A DNA stretch of 64,000 nucleotides from Deltaproteobacteria bacterium. Its GTDB lineage: Bacteria > Myxococcota > UBA727 > VGSZ01. Positions within the stretch are counted from its first letter, which is position 1. Every line of letters starts with the position of its first letter. Positions 46,214 to 55,083 of this stretch are shown here, in pieces. Below the pieces are notes generated by a model. It saw only the letters and a program-made list of their open reading frames with translations. It was not told the DNA's origin and made no database searches. Location: assembly GCA_020850995.1 (NCBI GenBank), contig JADZDP010000224.1, positions 16,067 through 80,066 of the forward strand, read 5' to 3'. Position numbers and translations under genes: made by a program.

Positions 46214-47323
46214 TCAGCGCGCCCGTGCGCGCGCCCAGAGGGCGGCCACAACGAAGGCGACCAACGCGAGCGCGTTGCCGATCGCACCTGCCTGGCGCAG
46301 CGCGGCGTTTGGCAGCAGGTCACCGGCGACGCGCAGGGCCACGCTCAGGTGCAGTCCGCATAGCGCCACCAGCAGCGCAGGGTGGTAGGGCAGGGCGATC
46401 TTCGCCACCGAGGGCAAGATGATGGGCGCGTGGGCGAACACCATCGACAGCACGTAGCCGACGAACACGCCGTGCAGCTCGGCGTCGTAGAGCGGGCCGG
46501 CCGGCGGCATGGGCAGGAGCATCGTCACCGCGCCCGTGACGAAGAGCCAGAAGGCGGCGGCCAAGACGCCGAGGGCGGCGAAGCGCGCCAGCCCTTGCGT
46601 GCGCACCGTCAGGCGCGCCAGGTCGAAGCGCGCTTGCCACGCGGCGATCAGCACCATGCAGAGGCCAATGAAGCGATGCGCCACGTCGACGATCCAGGTG
46701 GCGGTACAGGACACCACGGCGAAGGCGAGCGCGACCGCGATGAGCGCGTTGCCGGCCCACCGCGGCGTCGGCGTCAGGCGCGACATCTCGAGCCGCTCGG
46801 CGACGATGGTGAGCACGAAGAAGGCCACCCACGCGTGGATGACCTCGAAGACCGGCACCCGCAGCGCCCAGCTCAGGTTGCCGAAGGCCAACGCCAGCGA
46901 CCCGATCAGCATGAGCCAGGTGAAGGGCGCGCGCTGCCGTCGCACGATGAAGGCGTTGACGCCCACCAACGCGAGCGCGCCGACGGTCGCGAGCCAGGGC
47001 GCCCAGCCCAGGCCCGCGATCATCGCGATCGAGGCGGCCGCGACGGCGCCGGGCGCCACCAGGCTCCACCAGCGCGCCACCGCGACGGCGCGCTCGAGGC
47101 TGATGACGGTGCCGAACACGGCCAGCACGAAGAGCGGGCCGTGGATGGCCGAGACCGAGGGGCCCCACGCCAGCGGCACGCCGATGCGTGTGAGCCCTGC
47201 CAGCACCGCGGTGAGCGCCGAGGCGCCCGCGACCACCAGCAGGCCGCGGCGCACGAAGAGCTCGGTCCGGGTGTCGCGCGCGCGCGGCGCGGACGCCTGG
47301 ACGGGCGCGAGCGGAGCAGTCAT
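46214..47323 (-). CDS. NnrS-like polytopic membrane protein
   Basis: About 12 hydrophobic segments; ELHGVFVGYVLSMVFAHAPIILPSV and HAWVAFFVLTIVAERLEMSRL; next to other NO-stress genes. Confidence 0.7.
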   Translation of the reverse strand: MTAPLAPVQASAPRARDTRTELFVRRGLLVVAGASALTAVLAGLTRIGVPLAWGPSVSAIHGPLFVLAVFGTVISLERAVAVARWWSLVAPGAVAAASIAMIAGLGWAPWLATVGALALVGVNAFIVRRQRAPFTWLMLIGSLALAFGNLSWALRVPVFEVIHAWVAFFVLTIVAERLEMSRLTPTPRWAGNALIAVALAFAVVSCTATWIVDVAHRFIGLCMVLIAAWQARFDLARLTVRTQGLARFAALGVLAAAFWLFVTGAVTMLLPMPPAGPLYDAELHGVFVGYVLSMVFAHAPIILPSVAKIALPYHPALLVALCGLHLSVALRVAGDLLPNAALRQAGAIGNALALVAFVVAALWARARAR

Positions 47324-47646
47324 GTGCCCCACCCGAGCGCGTGCCGTGCCGCCGGCGCCATGCGCTCGGGGCTCCAGGGTGGATCCCACACGAGCTCCAC
47401 GCCGACGTCGTCGATGCCGGGCAGGGAACGAACGCGCTGCTCGGCTTCGGCGGCGATCTCCTCGCCGAGCGGGCACGCGGCCGAGGTCATGGTCAGGCGC
47501 ACGTGTACGCGGCTTCCCTCGACGTCGACGCCGTAGACCAGCCCAAGGTCGACGATGTTGATGCCCACCTCGGGATCGACGACGCCGCGCAAGGCCAGCA
47601 GCGTCGCCTCGCGCAGCTCGTCGGTTCCCGTGGGGCGCTGCTCCAT
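47320..47646 (-). CDS. MIP18/DUF59 metal-sulfur cluster assembly factor (SufT/PaaD-like)
   Basis: GVVDPEVGINIVDLGLVYGVDVEG; TMTSAACPLGEEI. Confidence 0.9.
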   Translation of the reverse strand: MEQRPTGTDELREATLLALRGVVDPEVGINIVDLGLVYGVDVEGSRVHVRLTMTSAACPLGEEIAAEAEQRVRSLPGIDDVGVELVWDPPWSPERMAPAARHALGWGT

Positions 47647-47670
47647 CGGCGGCCTCCGTTCGGGCGACCC

Positions 47671-48339
47671 CTAGGCGTCGAAGCGCGGCTTGAGCACGTT
47701 GTTCTCGAGGTGGACGTGGGCGAACACGTCGCCCTCGAGCTGCTGCAGCTCGGAAAACAGCGTGCGATAGCTGTTGCACGCCCAGGGCGGCAGCGTGAAG
47801 TCCTCGCTGGCCGCGCGGATGCGCTCGAGCAGCTTGGCCACCGCCAGGTGCTCTTGGTGCATCGCTGCGAGCAGCGTGGCCTGGCGCGCGCGCTCGGGCG
47901 CGGCGGCGGTGAGCGAGGGGAACAGATCGTGCTCCTCCTCGTCGAGGTGGGGGCCGAGCGCCTCTGCGAGCTCGCGCACCGCCACGTCGAGCACGGGCAG
48001 CTTCGGGTTGTGGTCACCGTGCACACGCGCCACCTTGGCGGCGAGCATCTGCACGAAGGGCAGCGCCTTCCGTAGATACTGATGGTGCTTGGCCACGATG
48101 CGCTCGATGAGCTGCGGCGTGGCCAGCTCGCGCGGATCGTCGCCGCCGCCGCGGCGCTCGTCGATGGCGCGGCCAAGCTCGGTGAGGAGCGCCTCGAGGT
48201 CGACGCCCTTGGCCCGAGCGGCAGCCTCGATGCTCTGTTGGCCGCCGCAGCAGAAGTCGATGCGGTGCTGCTGAAAGATCGCGGCGCACTCGGAGTGGTC
48301 GAGGACGGTGGCGGCGACGGTCTGCGTGCGATCGAGCAT
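47671..48339 (-). CDS. Iron-sulfur cluster repair di-iron protein (RIC; YtfE/ScdA-like)
   Basis: CAAIFQQHRIDFCCGGQQSIEAA; KHHQYLRKAL; HLDEEEHDLFP; HQEHLAVAKLL; HVHLENNVLKPRF. Confidence 0.93.
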   Translation of the reverse strand: MLDRTQTVAATVLDHSECAAIFQQHRIDFCCGGQQSIEAAARAKGVDLEALLTELGRAIDERRGGGDDPRELATPQLIERIVAKHHQYLRKALPFVQMLAAKVARVHGDHNPKLPVLDVAVRELAEALGPHLDEEEHDLFPSLTAAAPERARQATLLAAMHQEHLAVAKLLERIRAASEDFTLPPWACNSYRTLFSELQQLEGDVFAHVHLENNVLKPRFDA

Positions 48340-48419
48340 GGTCTCTCCTCTGCGCCTCGGCAGGAGGCGGCTGGCGTCGGCCCCGCGCACGGAGATCGGC
48401 GCACCTGGGTGAATGGCTA

Positions 48420-48435
48420 AGCACGGCGCGTGCCC
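48420..48435 (-). promoter_or_regulatory. Candidate sigma-54 -24/-12 promoter upstream of RIC gene
   Basis: Minus strand GGGCACGCGCCGTGCT vs consensus TGGCACGNNNNTTGCW; GG and GC at correct spacing, two mismatches. Confidence 0.55.
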
Positions 48436-48523
48436 GGCCGACCGGAGGCGCCGGCCGCGTCCGGATGAGCGGCAATGACGCGCGAGCTTGACGTGGTTCA
48501 CGCAGTGTTCAACAATGAAACAT

Positions 48524-49564
48524 ATGGAACAGCACGCAGAGGAACACTGCAGCGTGTGCGGCCTGGTCCCTCTCGCCCGCCGTCGCGGCGGCAGCTCGCG
48601 CGTGGTGGCGCAGAGCAAGGCCATGCAGGCGGTGCTCAAGCGCGCGGCGCGCTTCGCCGGCAGCGACGCCCCCGTGGCCGTGCTCGGGGAGACCGGCACA
48701 GGCAAGGAGGTGGTGGCGCGCGTGCTGCACGAGAGCTCGGCGCGCGCGCGCGCGCCTTTCGTGGCCGTCAACGTGGCGGCGTTGCCGGCCGAGCTCCTCG
48801 AGAGCGAGCTGTTCGGGCACGGCAAGGGGGCCTTCACCGGCGCCGCGACTGCGCGCCAAGGGCTGTTTGAGGCTGCGCACAAGGGCACGCTCTTCCTCGA
48901 CGAGATCGCCGAGATGCCGCTCCCCTTCCAGGCCAAGCTCTTGCGCGCGCTGCAAGACGGCGAGGTGCGCCGCGTGGGCGAGTCCACCTCCTTCGCCGTC
49001 GACGTGCGCGTCACGTGTGCGACCCACCGCGACCTGGCGGCGCGCGTGCGCGACGGCTCTTTCCGCGAGGACCTCTACTATCGGCTCAAGGTGCTGACGC
49101 TCGAGGTGCCGCCCTTGCGCGCACGCCAAGACGACATCCTGCCGCTCGCGCGTGAGCTGCTCGCCGAGGAGCGCGCGCGCGCCCGCCGGTTCACGCCGGC
49201 GGCCGAGCGGCGCCTGCTCGCGCACGCCTGGCCGGGCAACGTGCGCGAGCTCAAGAACGTGGTCAAGCACGGCGCGGCGCTCGCCGAGAGCATCGACGTG
49301 CGCGACGAGGATCTGCCCGAGGACCTGGCGCGGGCGCCGCAGTCGGCAGCCCCTCGGGCACCGGCCGACGCCGCGACGCTACGCTCGCTGGCCGAGGTGG
49401 AGCGAGAGCACCTGCTGCGCGTGCTCGACGCGTGCGGCGGCGCGCAGAGCGAGGCGGCGCGCGTCTTGGGGCTCTCGCGCACCACGCTGTGGCGCAAGCT
49501 GCGCGTCATCGAGGCCGCGGGCGCGCCCCCGCTCAGTCCGCTGGCGCGATCGTCGGCGCGCTGA
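48524..49564 (+). CDS. Sigma-54-dependent activator lacking a classical sensor domain, short His/Cys N-terminus
   Basis: [44 protein letters not shown], Fis-type HTH; alternative starts 48515/48488. Confidence 0.88.
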   Translation: MEQHAEEHCSVCGLVPLARRRGGSSRVVAQSKAMQAVLKRAARFAGSDAPVAVLGETGTGKEVVARVLHESSARARAPFVAVNVAALPAELLESELFGHGKGAFTGAATARQGLFEAAHKGTLFLDEIAEMPLPFQAKLLRALQDGEVRRVGESTSFAVDVRVTCATHRDLAARVRDGSFREDLYYRLKVLTLEVPPLRARQDDILPLARELLAEERARARRFTPAAERRLLAHAWPGNVRELKNVVKHGAALAESIDVRDEDLPEDLARAPQSAAPRAPADAATLRSLAEVEREHLLRVLDACGGAQSEAARVLGLSRTTLWRKLRVIEAAGAPPLSPLARSSAR

Positions 49565-51137
49565 AGCTCGTGGTGGGCGCCTCGTGCAGCGCCGTCAGCT
49601 GGCCGCGGCCGTGCGCGAAGGTGCGCAGCGCCGGTGTGCCATACACGATCTTGGCGCACTCGAGCTCGCACAGCCCGCAGCCCACGCAGCGCACGTAGTC
49701 GACGGCCTCGGGCCGGCGCGGCGTGCGCGCGCCCTCGCTCTCGACCACGAAGGCCTTGGTGGGGCAGATGTCGAGGCACTTGGCGCAGGGCGTGTCTTCG
49801 GTGTGCGAGATGCAGCGACCCTTCTCGAGCACGGCGGTGCCCATCTTGGTGGCCCACTTGGAGCGCTCGTCCTTGGCGAAGTCGGGGATGGCGTCGGTGG
49901 GGCAGGCCACGCTGCACGCGTTGCACTCGGGCACGCAGCCGCCGACGGCGGGCGTGATGGCGGGCGTCCAGAAGGCGGTGAAGCCCGCCTCGAGGTGCGT
50001 GAGCTGCAGGGTCTGCGTGGGGCAGGCCTGCACGCACATGGCGCAACGGATGCACTGGTCGGTGAAGGCGTCCTCGTCGAGCACGCCGGGCGGTCGCACC
50101 ACGCCGGTGTCGGGGTTGCGTGGCGCGCTCGAGAGCGCGGCCATGGGCGCCAACGCCAGACCGGCGCCTGCCGAGGCGAGGAAGGCGCGGCGCGAGATGG
50201 CGGCGGGCACGTCCTCGGGGTCTTGGCGCAACACCGTGCGCGGCTCGACGTCGAAGTGGATGGCCTGCGCGTGGCAGAAGCTGCGCCCCGACATGCAGCG
50301 GATGCACTCGTGGTTCTGCGTAAGGTGCGGGTTCTGCGCCACCGCGCCCATGCGGCAGCCGGCGACGCACTGCTTCTGCGTCTGCACGCCGGTGCACGCG
50401 TCGCACCCCTCGACGCGGCGGCGCAGCAGCGGCGCGCGCGACAACAGCCCATAAAAGGCGCCCAGCGGACACAGGTACCGGCAGTACGAGCGCGGCGCGA
50501 TGGCGACCGCGGCCAGCGTGGCCGCCAAGAGCGCGAGCGGCCCGAAGGTGACGCCATGGAACGCCTGCCACAGGGTCCCCTGCGCCTCGGGATCATCGTG
50601 TGCCAGCGTGGCCACGGGCCATACGCCCACGGCCAGCGCGCGGAACAAGAGCACCAGCGGGTCGAGCAGGTAGAGCCACTGCGCCGAGCACAGCGCCCCG
50701 GCCACCATGACGACGAGGATGAGGTACTTCGCGTATTGTAGCTTCGTGTGCCATGCCAGCGGCACGCGGTCTTCGGGCGTCTTGAGCGCGCGGTTCGTCA
50801 GATCGAAGAGCGTGCCGAGGGGGCAGATCCAACCGCAGAAGGCGCGCCCGAACACCAGCGTGAACAGCACGAAGAACAAACTGCCCACGAGGAGCGAAGG
50901 CACCAGCACACGGGCAGCGCCGATGGTGAGCAGCGCCACTAGCGGATCCGTCTGGAGGAAGAGCGTGGGTGGCAGCGGCGCCAAGCCCTGATCGCGTGTG
51001 ACCAGAAAGAGCGCGAGGAAGAGCACCAGCATCACGAGCTGCACCGCGCGGCGCGCGTGGCGCAGGCCCACCCTCGACGTGGTGCGGTAGTAGGCCTGGT
51101 CGCCCACGATGGGCAGGCCCTTGCCGGTGCTGCTCAC
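49533..51137 (-). CDS. NapH-NapG-like membrane/periplasmic polyferredoxin fusion
   Basis: TM helices with FCGWICPLG and [50 protein letters not shown]; internal [20 protein letters not shown] start overlapping upstream gene. Confidence 0.85.
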   Translation of the reverse strand: MSSTGKGLPIVGDQAYYRTTSRVGLRHARRAVQLVMLVLFLALFLVTRDQGLAPLPPTLFLQTDPLVALLTIGAARVLVPSLLVGSLFFVLFTLVFGRAFCGWICPLGTLFDLTNRALKTPEDRVPLAWHTKLQYAKYLILVVMVAGALCSAQWLYLLDPLVLLFRALAVGVWPVATLAHDDPEAQGTLWQAFHGVTFGPLALLAATLAAVAIAPRSYCRYLCPLGAFYGLLSRAPLLRRRVEGCDACTGVQTQKQCVAGCRMGAVAQNPHLTQNHECIRCMSGRSFCHAQAIHFDVEPRTVLRQDPEDVPAAISRRAFLASAGAGLALAPMAALSSAPRNPDTGVVRPPGVLDEDAFTDQCIRCAMCVQACPTQTLQLTHLEAGFTAFWTPAITPAVGGCVPECNACSVACPTDAIPDFAKDERSKWATKMGTAVLEKGRCISHTEDTPCAKCLDICPTKAFVVESEGARTPRRPEAVDYVRCVGCGLCELECAKIVYGTPALRTFAHGRGQLTALHEAPTTSFSAPTIAPAD

Positions 51138-51847
51138 TGCTTGCTCTCGCCCTCATCAGGCGGCAGTTGCGCCGCGCCGTCTTTGCCTTCCTTCTTGAGC
51201 GTCTCGCCGGTCTCGATGGCCTTCTTGATCTTGGCGGCACCCGCCGCGCGGCCGGCCTTCACCTTGTCGTCGACCGTCACCTTGGCGTTGCCGCCAAAGA
51301 AGAGGTTGTGCAGCGACACCGCCTTGCGCGCCGCAGTAGAGGCGGCCTCGGACGAGAGCGAGGCGCCGGTGACGCCGTCGATGTCGACCTTGATGCTGAG
51401 CGCGTCGGCGTGCGTCTTGTCTTTGAACTGCTTCAAGAACGCCTTCTTGTTGATGGGGAAGCTCCGCGGGCAGGTGAGCTCGATGATGACGCTCTCCAGG
51501 ATCTTGCCGTTTGGTGCCACGCCCACGGCATATTTGTGAAAGCAGGTGTTGAAGATCTCGGGCACCACGAACACGTAGCCGAGCACCTTGCTCTCGTCGG
51601 CCTTGTCGACGCCCTTGAAGGCCACGTACTCGGGCTCGGTGGCCTCCCAGCCGTAGTCGTCGAGGAGCCGCTTGCGCTCGTCGGCAGAGGGCACCTTGGT
51701 CACCTTGAGGACCTTGGCGTCGGCGGGCAGGAACTTCTTCACCGCGTCGCCCAGCGAGAGGTACTTGACCGCGCGCGCATCGGTGGCGCCGAGCAGCGCA
51801 CCCAGTGCGGCCAGACAGCCAAGCGCAAGCATCGAACGCAAGCTCAT
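51134..51847 (-). CDS. Periplasmic FMN-binding-domain protein
   Basis: Signal peptide; DIDGVTGASLSSEAASTAARKAV matches flavinylation motif D-G-x-[ST]-G-A-[ST]. Confidence 0.85.
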   Translation of the reverse strand: MSLRSMLALGCLAALGALLGATDARAVKYLSLGDAVKKFLPADAKVLKVTKVPSADERKRLLDDYGWEATEPEYVAFKGVDKADESKVLGYVFVVPEIFNTCFHKYAVGVAPNGKILESVIIELTCPRSFPINKKAFLKQFKDKTHADALSIKVDIDGVTGASLSSEAASTAARKAVSLHNLFFGGNAKVTVDDKVKAGRAAGAAKIKKAIETGETLKKEGKDGAAQLPPDEGESKQ

Positions 51848-52164
51848 GCGGGTCTCCTCGGAGCCGGGGTCTTCATCCTGCGGCGCGCCGCAGTCTCGCG
51901 CCGTACGCGCGCGTCGCGCCAGTCGACGTTCCACGCGATCACCAAGGCGAGCACCAGCGGGCACACCAACAACCAGGGCGTGGTCTGTAGCTCGGGCAGC
52001 GGGATGGCGGGCTCGAGCTCGTCGACCTTCACCTCTTCGACGGTGGTGCTGCCGGCGGCGAGCGCAGGTGCGGGTGCACCGTGCTGCGCTGCCGCTGGCG
52101 CCGGCGCGTCGTCGAGCGCGTCGAGGTCAACCTCTTCAACCTTGTCTGCTGGCGTGTCACTCAT
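51844..52164 (-). CDS. Small single-TM protein with acidic/Ala-Pro N-terminus
   Basis: ATGA overlap with FMN-binding gene; TTPWLLVCPLVLALVIAWNVDW. Confidence 0.65.
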   Translation of the reverse strand: MSDTPADKVEEVDLDALDDAPAPAAAQHGAPAPALAAGSTTVEEVKVDELEPAIPLPELQTTPWLLVCPLVLALVIAWNVDWRDARVRRETAARRRMKTPAPRRPA

Positions 52165-52182
52165 GCTCGCGTCGGGGGTCGC

Positions 52183-54963
52183 TCAGGGGCAGGCGCCGGT
52201 GGGGCAGTACTGCACACGCAGCGCGGTGCCGCTGTCGTCGAGGCTTTGGTCGAAGTAGCGCACCACGTTGCCGCCGCCCGCGTTGCCGTTCGGGCTGAGC
52301 GGGCAGGGCCAGGTCGTGCTGCCGCCGCAGCTGCATTTGATGTAGTCGGTCCCAGACTCGAGGCCAGTGCTGCACGCGGGCACGAGCTCGGTCGCCTTCT
52401 CCGCGATGGGCGCCAGCGCGGTGGCGCCATCGGGATCGATCTCGGTGGCGCCGTCGAGATAGATGGGCACCTCGAGGCGGTGTTGGCCGCGGCTGTCGTC
52501 GGCGGGATCGTCCCAGCAGGTCTCGACGTCGTTGGGCAAGAAGCGCTGTGACCAAAGCGTCTGCGTGGTGGAGGTGGTGCCGGGGTTGTTCTCGTCGTAC
52601 TCGGCCTCGACGTGCAGGATGTACCAGCCCGGGCGCACGCGCTGGTTATTGTGGTCGCTGAGGTTCCAGCGGAAAGTGAAGCGCTCGTGCCAGTCGGCGA
52701 TGGACTGGCCGCGGCACTCGGCGCCGGCGCCGACGTTAACCGAGATCATGCCGTCCTTGCACACGGGGTTGCCGTAGCCGTCCTCGCAGCGACTCTGCCC
52801 GGTGTCGCAATTCGCCCATGCGCCGCAGTCGGCGTCGTCCACACAGGTGCTGAAGGCGCCCGCGAGCTTCGGGTAGCACCACACGGCGCCACCATAGGGG
52901 GCTTGCCAGGTGGTGTCGGTGTCGACGCAGTACTCGTCGTCGGTGCACACGCTGCAGGCCAAGAGGGGCGAGCTGGTGTTGAAGTGGTGGGGGTTGACCG
53001 AGGCCATGGTGACGCCGTCGACGATGGGCATCTGCTGCAGGCGGGGCTTGGTCTCGACGGTGCCCGTGCCGGGATCGTCGAAGTACAAGGCCGGGACCGA
53101 GAACTGGTGGCTGCCGCCGACGATTGCGTGGTTGTGTCCGGTGCTGTCGCGGCGGTCGGCCGTGGCGGCGAGCGGGAAGGCGGCGCCCGCCCAGCGACCG
53201 CTCTCGATCAAGGCCGCCGCCCAGTTGGCGTGGGCTGCCTCGGGCTCCCAGTGGAAGCCATTGCAGGCGTTCGGGTCCGTGGGGTTGGTGAGCGAGTTGC
53301 AGCCGCCGGCGCCGCGCGGGTTCTTGTTGTAGGTCGAGTGCGCGATGGTGCGGGTGTAGCGCGTGTACTTGCGCTGGAAGCTCGCGTCGTCGAACAGGCA
53401 GGGCTCGGGCGCGCCGCCCACGTCGTTGAGCGGCCCCTCCACCCACACCATCAGGCCGAAGTGGTTGAGGTCGGTGCCACCGGCGGTGCCCGCGTTCGAC
53501 TCGTCGCCGATGTTGGCCCACTGGCTCACCAGGTTCAGGTCGATGCGCAGCTCGCCGGCGGGCAATGCGCTTGGCTGGTTGTAGGTGATCGCGTCGCTGA
53601 TCACGTTGGACGTGTTGTTGGCGCCGTCACGCGCGCGGATGCGCACCAGGTTGATGCCGCTGCCAAGCGTGAGCAGCGCGTCCCAGGTGGTGTTGGAGGA
53701 GGCGGGCACGATGGTGGTGAAGCTGCCATCGTTCTCGGGGTCGATCTCGATGCTGGTGGCCGCTTCCTTGGTGCCGCTGATGACCTGCGTGCCAACGGTG
53801 GTGGGTGACACCACTGGATCGAGCCCGGGATCGGCCACGGGGTTTGGCAGGCGCGTGATGGAGAAGGTGGCCATGCTGCTCGCGTTGCCGGCGCCGTCGC
53901 TCGAGCGGAGCTCGAAGTCGTTGGCGCCCACCACCAGATCGACGTCGGCGCTCCAGGTGCCGCCACCGTCGCGCGCGTAGACCTCGACGTAGTTGCCCAC
54001 GCCGGCCGTGCGCAGCTCCACGTTGGTGGGCTCGCTCGTGTCCTTGGTGCCGCTGACCGTGACCGTGGCGAACAGCGTGTCGGCGAGCCCGCCGGTGGCG
54101 GCGGGGGGGCCTGGTGGCGTGTTGTCGGAGCCGGCTCCCGTGGTGAAGGTCCACGAGAGATCACCGCCGATGGCATTGCCGGCCAGGTCGGTGACGCTGC
54201 CCGCCACCGTCACGGTGTGCACCACGTCGGCCGCGAGGTCGGCGCTCGGATTGAGCTGCACGACGCCGGTGATGCTGTTGCAGTCAAGCGCCGCTGCGAT
54301 CGGACCGGTGCCGTCGCTGAGCGTGACGCTCGACGTGGTCACGCTCGAGCACAGCACCAGCTCATCGAACACGATGTCGACGTTGGCGTTCTGCGCCACG
54401 CCGGTCGCCTGATCGTCGGGCACGCGGGAGGCGATCCCTGGCGGGTCCGCGTCGGCGGTGGCGGCGGTGGTGAAGCTCCATTGCACGTCGCTGGCCATGG
54501 CGTTGCCGGCGAGATCGACGACGTTGCCGTTGCTGAAGACCGCGACGATGATGGACGCGGACAGCGGCAGTGTGGCGTCGGGCGTGATGGTGACCGTGTC
54601 ACCGACGCAGCTCGAGCTCGCAGCGAGCTGGCTCCCGCCCGTCTGTTGCACCACCACGATGTTCGGCAAGAGCGGCGTCAGCGCCGCGCAGTCGACGTCT
54701 TCGGTGAACACCACCAGCGCCGACGCGTTCGGCGCCGCGTCGACGGCGCCGTCGGCGGGGACGGTGGCGGCGAGCGTGGGCGCACTGAGGTCGCCTTCAC
54801 CTTCACCTTCTCCTTCACCCTCGCCCTCACCCTCGCCTTCGCCTTCGCCTTCGCCCTCCCCCTCGCCTTCCCCTTCGCCCTCACCCGACGGCGGGCAGCC
54901 GACGAGGAGGAACAACCCAAACAACGACGCCCACGGGGCGGCGAAACACATGCTGCGCATCAT
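52183..54963 (-). CDS. Large surface lipoprotein: (GE)n linker, Ig-like (Big_5-type) domains, Cys-rich unknown C-terminal domain
   Basis: FLLVGCPPSGEGEGE...; repeated ...PADGAVDAAPNASALVVFTEDV / DDQATGVAQNANVDIVFDELV; shares C-terminal motifs with next upstream gene. Confidence 0.82.
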   Translation of the reverse strand: MMRSMCFAAPWASLFGLFLLVGCPPSGEGEGEGEGEGEGEGEGEGEGEGEGEGEGEGDLSAPTLAATVPADGAVDAAPNASALVVFTEDVDCAALTPLLPNIVVVQQTGGSQLAASSSCVGDTVTITPDATLPLSASIIVAVFSNGNVVDLAGNAMASDVQWSFTTAATADADPPGIASRVPDDQATGVAQNANVDIVFDELVLCSSVTTSSVTLSDGTGPIAAALDCNSITGVVQLNPSADLAADVVHTVTVAGSVTDLAGNAIGGDLSWTFTTGAGSDNTPPGPPAATGGLADTLFATVTVSGTKDTSEPTNVELRTAGVGNYVEVYARDGGGTWSADVDLVVGANDFELRSSDGAGNASSMATFSITRLPNPVADPGLDPVVSPTTVGTQVISGTKEAATSIEIDPENDGSFTTIVPASSNTTWDALLTLGSGINLVRIRARDGANNTSNVISDAITYNQPSALPAGELRIDLNLVSQWANIGDESNAGTAGGTDLNHFGLMVWVEGPLNDVGGAPEPCLFDDASFQRKYTRYTRTIAHSTYNKNPRGAGGCNSLTNPTDPNACNGFHWEPEAAHANWAAALIESGRWAGAAFPLAATADRRDSTGHNHAIVGGSHQFSVPALYFDDPGTGTVETKPRLQQMPIVDGVTMASVNPHHFNTSSPLLACSVCTDDEYCVDTDTTWQAPYGGAVWCYPKLAGAFSTCVDDADCGAWANCDTGQSRCEDGYGNPVCKDGMISVNVGAGAECRGQSIADWHERFTFRWNLSDHNNQRVRPGWYILHVEAEYDENNPGTTSTTQTLWSQRFLPNDVETCWDDPADDSRGQHRLEVPIYLDGATEIDPDGATALAPIAEKATELVPACSTGLESGTDYIKCSCGGSTTWPCPLSPNGNAGGGNVVRYFDQSLDDSGTALRVQYCPTGACP

Positions 54964-55083
54964 GGTGGAAACCCCACGCGGGCACTGTACACCGATGGTG
55001 TTCAAGGGGACCGCGGTCGCCACGTCGTCCGAACAGTCGCTGTGCGCCCTTATCGCACTCGCATTAAGTTGGGTCGCGCAAGG

